Source: JBAVVD01 sp049697115 (GTDB lineage: Bacteria; Acidobacteriota; Aminicenantia; Aminicenantales; UBA4085). From it: a DNA stretch of 64,000 nt. The notes beneath the pieces were generated by a model that ran no database searches, was not told where the DNA came from, and saw only the letters and a list, made by a program, of their open reading frames with translations. Positions within the stretch are counted from its first letter, which is position 1. Each line of letters opens with the position of its first letter. The DNA is taken from NCBI GenBank assembly GCA_049697115.1, contig JBAVVD010000048.1, positions 27,575 to 91,574 of the forward strand, in the 5' to 3' direction. Shown piece after piece: positions 59,625 through 64,000 of the stretch. Both the position numbers and the translations under genes were made by a program.

Positions 59625-61585
59625 TTTATCTGCTCCTCCTGACAGAAGCTTTCTTCCTGTTTCTTCTTCTGCTCCTCCTCTTCTCTATGAACAAGAACTT
59701 GTCTGAAGACTTGGCGCTGGCCATCGCCACCAGCCTTTTCCTTTCGGTCTGTGCCCTTCTCTGCACAGGAATTCTTTTTTCGCTCAACTTCTGGTCCTAT
59801 CTAATTTTTAAATTCACTCTGATTACAGCGATCCTTCTCTTCTTCAAAACTCATGACTCTCCCCCGCTCAAAGAGGCCTATCCACGGCTCCAACGAAAAT
59901 GGCAACGCCTCATTCGCTCTCCTCTTCATCTTCTGGTCCTTTTCTTCTTTTTATTACTCTTCCTGAATTCCTTCGGCCGATTTCCGGTGGAGTGGGATTC
60001 TTATTCCTATCATCTGCCAATGGCTTCCGCATTTCTCAAAAAAGGAATTCTCGCTCATTATCAGTACTACGGCGTCTCCATCGGCGCTTATTATCCCCAC
60101 AGCATAGAGCTGCTCTACAGTCTGTTTTTCTCCATCAAAGGAATCGAACAGTCTTCCTTGGTCAATTTTCCTTCCCTTGTCTTAATGTTTCTGGGCCTCT
60201 ATCTGCTCGCCCACCGCTGTCTTAAAATCAATCCGGAAGTTTCCCTTCTTGGTTCTCTGGCTTTTATTTTTATCCCCGTCGTCCAGACTTATTTCTATGA
60301 GGCCTACGTCGACATCTACTTCCTTTCCTTCTGTCTTTTGGGCCTCTACTGTCTCTTCCAGCTTTACCACCGGCGCCAGAATCGATATCTGCTCTTTCTT
60401 CTCCTCCTGGCGAGCCTGATGGTCAGCACGCGGTATCAGGGCCTGTCTTACACTTTGTACTTTGGGATTGCGGTTTTCGTTTTTCTTCTGAAATACAGGT
60501 TCTGGAAAAAATTGGACTGGAGATTAGCCCTTTTCCTGCCGGCGGGACTGTTTGTCTCAACATTTTTCTATATCCGCAACTACATACTCACTCAGAATCC
60601 CTGTTTCCCCACCCACATGAATTTTCTTGGCTTTATCCAATTCCCCGGCCCCTACGATTTTTCCGTCCTTGCCAGCCAGACCTCTATCCTTTTTACTCTT
60701 CCGCAAATCGCTGATGATATTTTCCCCACTCTGCTCAACGAACTGTCGGCGGGCCTCCTTCTATTTGTGTTTCTCTGGATATCCTCTCTCCTCGGCATGA
60801 AAAAGACTCGACGAAATTTGGCCGGAGATACATCCTTTAAAATATTCATTCTGATCGGTCTCTTTCTTCTCATAAGCTTCCTCCTCACTCCATACTCCGG
60901 CCTGAATACAGCGGGCGGATTCAATCTCTCCTTAAGACTCGGCCTCTTTTTCCTGGCTCTGCTTTTTATGATCTCATTAAAATTGGCCATTTCTGCAGAA
61001 ATCAGACCATTGGCTTTTGTCCTCTTATTCTTCGCTGTCGGGCTCTTCCTCCTGGGAAAACAATTTTCCGGACGGAATTTTCTCTGGGCTTTGGGCGCCC
61101 TCCTTCTCCTCTGGGGATTGGCGTCATTCAAAAGAGCCTGCCGGTTTGGCCCCGCTTATCCGTTCCTCTTTTTGGCCCTGCTCGCGCTATTTCGGCCACC
61201 CCTCCAGAATTGGGAAAATTATTTCTGGGATGACCTCCAACTCAGAAACATCCATATCGCCTACGCGGGGACCAACCGACATTTTCAACTCTACGATAAA
61301 TATTTGACTTACACCATCCGCACGATTAACGTGAACCGGCAGCAAGCTCAAAAGTGGAACCAAGAGACGGACCTCTCCTACCATAAATCTTATGGAAATT
61401 TCGAAATCTGGCTTCAAAACATGCGGTCGGAAAATATCGACTATATTGTCCTGTACGAAAGAGATAGAAAGTATATCGAAAACACTTGGGTGAGAGAAAA
61501 TCCTCGCCTTTTTCCGCGAGAAATCCAGAACATATTCCGGGTGAATAAAAAAGAAGTTGAAAAATATCTGGCGTCTCAGGACTGA
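59621..61585 (+). CDS. multi-spanning membrane protein, GT-C glycosyltransferase-like
   Basis: 654 residues, about 12 or more TM helices followed by a soluble C-terminal part (about 545-654). The first extracytoplasmic loop has FPVEWDSYSYHLPMASAFLKK, an acidic motif followed by 'Y-H-L-P' as in dolichyl-phosphate-mannose/ArnT-like enzymes that use lipid-linked sugars. STRYQGLSY and the C-terminal WNQETDLSYHKSYGNFEIW are typical of these. The donor could be made by the GT2 enzyme at 21029. The gene converges on the next one with a 10-base overlap. Confidence 0.75.
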   Translation: MIYLLLLTEAFFLFLLLLLLFSMNKNLSEDLALAIATSLFLSVCALLCTGILFSLNFWSYLIFKFTLITAILLFFKTHDSPPLKEAYPRLQRKWQRLIRSPLHLLVLFFFLLLFLNSFGRFPVEWDSYSYHLPMASAFLKKGILAHYQYYGVSIGAYYPHSIELLYSLFFSIKGIEQSSLVNFPSLVLMFLGLYLLAHRCLKINPEVSLLGSLAFIFIPVVQTYFYEAYVDIYFLSFCLLGLYCLFQLYHRRQNRYLLFLLLLASLMVSTRYQGLSYTLYFGIAVFVFLLKYRFWKKLDWRLALFLPAGLFVSTFFYIRNYILTQNPCFPTHMNFLGFIQFPGPYDFSVLASQTSILFTLPQIADDIFPTLLNELSAGLLLFVFLWISSLLGMKKTRRNLAGDTSFKIFILIGLFLLISFLLTPYSGLNTAGGFNLSLRLGLFFLALLFMISLKLAISAEIRPLAFVLLFFAVGLFLLGKQFSGRNFLWALGALLLLWGLASFKRACRFGPAYPFLFLALLALFRPPLQNWENYFWDDLQLRNIHIAYAGTNRHFQLYDKYLTYTIRTINVNRQQAQKWNQETDLSYHKSYGNFEIWLQNMRSENIDYIVLYERDRKYIENTWVRENPRLFPREIQNIFRVNKKEVEKYLASQD

Positions 61586-62511
61586 AGAGAATTCCTCTCC
61601 CGCCTTATGAAATACCTGTATCCGGACCGGGTCAAATAAACTCCGGCGAGAATAATAAGCGCCCCCACGGCCTGAAACGAGGAGATCCTCTCGCCCAGAA
61701 AGGAGAACGCAAAAAAAGCGGCGAAGACGGGAGTCAGGTTGTTATAGATGGCCGTTTTGGAGTTGCCGACCTTTTTCACGGAGTAATACCAGATGACAAT
61801 TCCGATGACGAGGGAGAAAAGTGCGGAATAGAGGAGGGAAGCCCAGGCTCGGAGAGATATCTCCGGCCAGGAAATCCGGGCGATTTCTCCGGCGGCGATG
61901 GGAAGATAAAAGATCGTCCCGAAGACCATAGTCACGGTCGTCCATTTCAAAGGAGATATTCTGTTCAGGAAGGGTTTTGAAAAAACCGTATAAGAAGCCC
62001 ATAAGATCATGCCTGCAAATACCATTAAATCTCCACGGAGATACTCCGAAGAAAAATGGAGGCCCCCATTCTGTTTGCTGATAACCAGGTAGAGCCCGAA
62101 GAAAGAAATGAAAATCCCCAGCCATCCGCCCCAGTGAATTTTTTCATATTTGAGAAGAGAGCTGATGAGGGCCACAAAAATGGGGGTCATGGAAAGGATC
62201 AGAGCGGCATTGGAGGCCGTGCTCAGATGAATCCCTTGGATAAACAGAATCTGATAGACCGTATTTCCGAAAAAGCCAATGACCAGAAGCTTCCAGAGAT
62301 CCCGCCGGACCACAGTAAAGCGTTCGCCGCTCGCCCACAGCCAGAGGAGCAAAAGGAAGGAGGTCATAATCAGGCGGAGGCCGTTGAACCCGTGAGGAGA
62401 AAATTCACGAAGAGCGACCTTGACAACTGAAAAATTGGCTGCCCAGATCAGTATGGTCAGGAGCATCAAAACATCTGTAAGTCCGAATTTCTTGTTATCT
62501 TCCCTGCGCAT
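61576..62511 (-). CDS. EamA-family transporter
   Basis: A 311-residue drug/metabolite exporter with ten TM helices in two EamA repeats. WAANFSVVKVALREFSPHGFNGLR starts the first and LWASYTVFSKPFLNRISPLKWTTV the second; the end is FLGERISSFQAVGALIILAGVYLT. Substrate unknown. Confidence 0.92.
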   Translation of the reverse strand: MRREDNKKFGLTDVLMLLTILIWAANFSVVKVALREFSPHGFNGLRLIMTSFLLLLWLWASGERFTVVRRDLWKLLVIGFFGNTVYQILFIQGIHLSTASNAALILSMTPIFVALISSLLKYEKIHWGGWLGIFISFFGLYLVISKQNGGLHFSSEYLRGDLMVFAGMILWASYTVFSKPFLNRISPLKWTTVTMVFGTIFYLPIAAGEIARISWPEISLRAWASLLYSALFSLVIGIVIWYYSVKKVGNSKTAIYNNLTPVFAAFFAFSFLGERISSFQAVGALIILAGVYLTRSGYRYFIRRERNSLQS

Positions 62512-62689
62512 GAAAGGGGCCCTTCCTCTTTACCTTCTCCCTTAATTCCAGGAATGGCCAAACATATCTGTCGGCTTCCTTATGGAATGGAATATTTCAT
62601 AAAGTAAAAAAGATGGGAAAAGTCTCTGACTTTTATTTTTATCCGAGAAGGGGAAAAAAGAAAAGTTAAAAAATTCGGGACTTTTTCCT

Positions 62690-63097
62690 CTAACGCGCTT
62701 TCTTTTGAGAACGGGGAAAACGGGCTTCCACAATAGATTTCATTCCTCCTCTCGGATTGAATTCTCCACAGATAATGGCCGATACGGGCCGGCAGGCCTT
62801 GACGACGTCTTCCAGAATCCGGTTCACAGCATTTTCATAAAAAATTCCCAGATGACGATAGGCCAGGATATAGTTTTTCAGAGACTTCAGCTCCAGGCAG
62901 CGTTTTCCGGGGATATAGCGGATGGTGATGCTCCCGAAGTCCGGCAAGCCGGTTTTGGGACAGACCGATGTGTATTCCGGAATTTCAATTTTGATCTCAT
63001 AATTAAAAAATTGATTGGGAAAGGTCTCGATGGCAGGGAGCTTTTCTTTCAATCCGGCTCTCGCTTCCGTCTCTGTCATGCGGCGCATTTTTTTCAT
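62690..63097 (-). CDS. queF: preQ0 reductase
   Basis: NADPH-dependent 7-cyano-7-deazaguanine reductase, 135 residues. YTSVCPKTGLPDFGSITIRY holds the nucleophile Cys, LELKSLKNYILAYRHLGIFYE and CRPVSAIICGEFNPRGG follow. It uses the product of queC. Not in the queCDE operon; 4.5 kb away on the other strand. Start at 63097 (MKKMRRMTE) chosen over an extended frame to 63145; 63088 is also possible. Confidence 0.94.
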   Translation of the reverse strand: MKKMRRMTETEARAGLKEKLPAIETFPNQFFNYEIKIEIPEYTSVCPKTGLPDFGSITIRYIPGKRCLELKSLKNYILAYRHLGIFYENAVNRILEDVVKACRPVSAIICGEFNPRGGMKSIVEARFPRSQKKAR

Positions 63098-63399
63098 TTC
63101 TTCGGGAATCTTTATAATAATATAACAAAGCCCTCCGGAAAACAATCAGACTCAAAACTGAGGACGCCTCTCCGTTTCTGTAATGACTCAGATTTGGAAT
63201 AGGGTCCTGTCACGGCTCCTCCACCGTGCCACCCTCCCTCGACGATCGCCCCATCTTTATTTTCTTGCGGCAATTCTGGGTAACAGTACCTTTTTTTAAG
63301 AAAATAAGATAGAATAGAAAGTTAATTGGAGCTTCTAAGGCTGGCCTGGAGCCAGCGTCCAGTGGATTGATCCATAAAACTATCTCAATGGAGATTGCG

Positions 63400-63597
63400 A
63401 TGAGAGAATGCCGCAGCGCCATAAATTTAAAAAAGTGCAACTGCAGCTATGAACCCTGCAGCCGGAAGGGAATATGCTGCGAATGTCTCCAGTACCACTG
63501 GAGTCACCGCGAACTCCCGGCGTGTTTTTTTCCGGATAGTGTGGAAAGGACTTACGACCGTTCTCTGACCCGATTCATTCAAACATATAAACAATAG
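63400..63597 (+). CDS. small cysteine-rich protein (DUF6485)
   Basis: 65 residues with the pattern LKKCNCSYEPCSRKGICCECL, given here in 21 residues as LKKCNCSYEPC and RKGICCECL, then LPACFFP and VERTYDRSL. It matches the small cysteine-rich family DUF6485. Seven cysteines suggest a zinc or Fe-S site. GGAG is six bases before ATG. Its position just before a radical SAM gene (22 bases) suggests the two work together. The 254 bases before it, up to queF, contain a small hairpin but no gene. Confidence 0.85.
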   Translation: MRECRSAINLKKCNCSYEPCSRKGICCECLQYHWSHRELPACFFPDSVERTYDRSLTRFIQTYKQ

Positions 63598-63618
63598 AGG
63601 CCCCTGAAAGGATTGCCT

Positions 63619-64000
63619 ATGGTCCCGCCCATTTACGGCCCGGTTCCTTCCCGGCGATTGGGATTTTCGCTGGGATTGGATATTCTCCCCTTTAAAACCT
63701 GCACATTTGACTGCATCTACTGCCAATTAGGAAGAACCGCCCGAAAGACAAACCGGAGAAAATCCTTTGTGCAGGAAGCGGAGATCATTCCCTCCCTCAC
63801 AAAGTTACTTCCTTCAATCCCGGAGCCCGACTGCCTGACTTTTTCTGGCTTGGGAGAGCCCACGTTAAATTCCGCCATCGGCCCGCTCATCCGACGCTTG
63901 AAAAAAATAACCGCCCTGCCCATCGTGGTCCTCACCAACAGCTCCCTTTTATCCAGAAAACAAGTGCGGCGCGACCTGTGTATGGCGGATATTATCGTCC
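63619..64000 (+). CDS. radical SAM protein, cut by window end
   Basis: 127 residues are visible. GPVPSRRLGFSLGLDILP is the family start, and KTCTFDCIYCQLGRTAR the C-x3-C-x2-C motif, with FSGLGEPTLN the glycine-rich block. This is the COG0731-type radical SAM family, often annotated as wyosine-related but of unknown function in bacteria. The gene runs past 64000. Confidence 0.88.
   Translation, partial: MVPPIYGPVPSRRLGFSLGLDILPFKTCTFDCIYCQLGRTARKTNRRKSFVQEAEIIPSLTKLLPSIPEPDCLTFSGLGEPTLNSAIGPLIRRLKKITALPIVVLTNSSLLSRKQVRRDLCMADIIV

Noticed and set aside
1..64000. CRISPR array or rRNA genes
   Set aside because: No run of regularly spaced direct repeats and no rRNA-like stretch was seen on reading either strand.

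Overview
The window is chromosomal DNA from a Gram-negative bacterium. Lipid A genes (lpxK, an LpxL-type acyltransferase, gmhA), a Tat translocase, a type IV pilus locus and many lipoprotein or signal-peptide genes show an outer membrane and export machinery. The compact core genes and the small secreted protein with a 'LAKKEKQRRESLKG' start remind me of Acidobacteria or Candidatus Aminicenantes. That lineage guess is from memory and tentative.

Region 1, 1 to about 12.7 kb, is a gene-cassette array of chromosomal integron type. It starts with a broken integron integrase (246-917). The integrase lacks its N-terminal domain, has a catalytic Arg replaced by His, and lies between two ~158 bp inverted repeats. 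Single-ORF cassettes of very different base composition follow, separated by attC-like palindromes with core sites of the form RYYYAAC...GTTRRRY. Cassettes run on the plus strand to 4142 and on the minus strand from 4189 to 9849, with looser ones beyond. Contents include a RelE/CopG-type toxin-antitoxin pair, two alpha/beta hydrolases, a SnoaL-like protein, a PEGA lipoprotein, a fragment of a cation-efflux transporter, an RraA-like protein, a cupin, a DUF3800 protein, an aspartyl-protease/PDZ protein, a VOC protein and a GNAT enzyme.

Region 2, 12.7-26 kb, is core metabolism and envelope: ogt, comEC, lpxK-lpxL-rph-UDP-glucuronate decarboxylase-glycosyltransferase, a flotillin-like protein, and an aminotransferase fused to an HPr-kinase-like domain. 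gmhA and plsC follow on the minus strand.

Region 3, 27-37 kb, is a type IV pilus locus read leftwards: pilB, pilT, pilC, sensor kinase, sigma-54 activator, then two prepilins. The activator gene carries a single in-frame UAG. The main pilin has a sigma-54 promoter, and one palindrome (TGACA-N5-TGTCA) lies upstream of both the pilin and pilB. A PAS-HD-GYP protein and tRNA-Arg and tRNA-Pro genes follow.

Region 4, 37-50.5 kb, holds mutL, mtaB, purE, purD, a divergent glyA-like gene, rpiB, a C-terminal processing protease, tatA-tatC, a nucleotide kinase, a dCMP deaminase and a large double-SIS MurQ/GKRP-like protein.

Region 5, 50.6-56.4 kb, is an unusual minus-strand set: two ATP-grasp ligases, a GNAT enzyme and a lysine 2,3-aminomutase in one tight operon. 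Beside it lie a protein with internal repeats and a spermidine-synthase-like enzyme. This looks like an uncharacterised small-molecule pathway.

Region 6, 56.5-64 kb, has queC-queD-queE and a separate queF (queuosine precursor synthesis), a PAP2-type membrane protein, a GT-C-like membrane protein, an EamA transporter, a DUF6485 protein and the start of a radical SAM gene cut by the window end.
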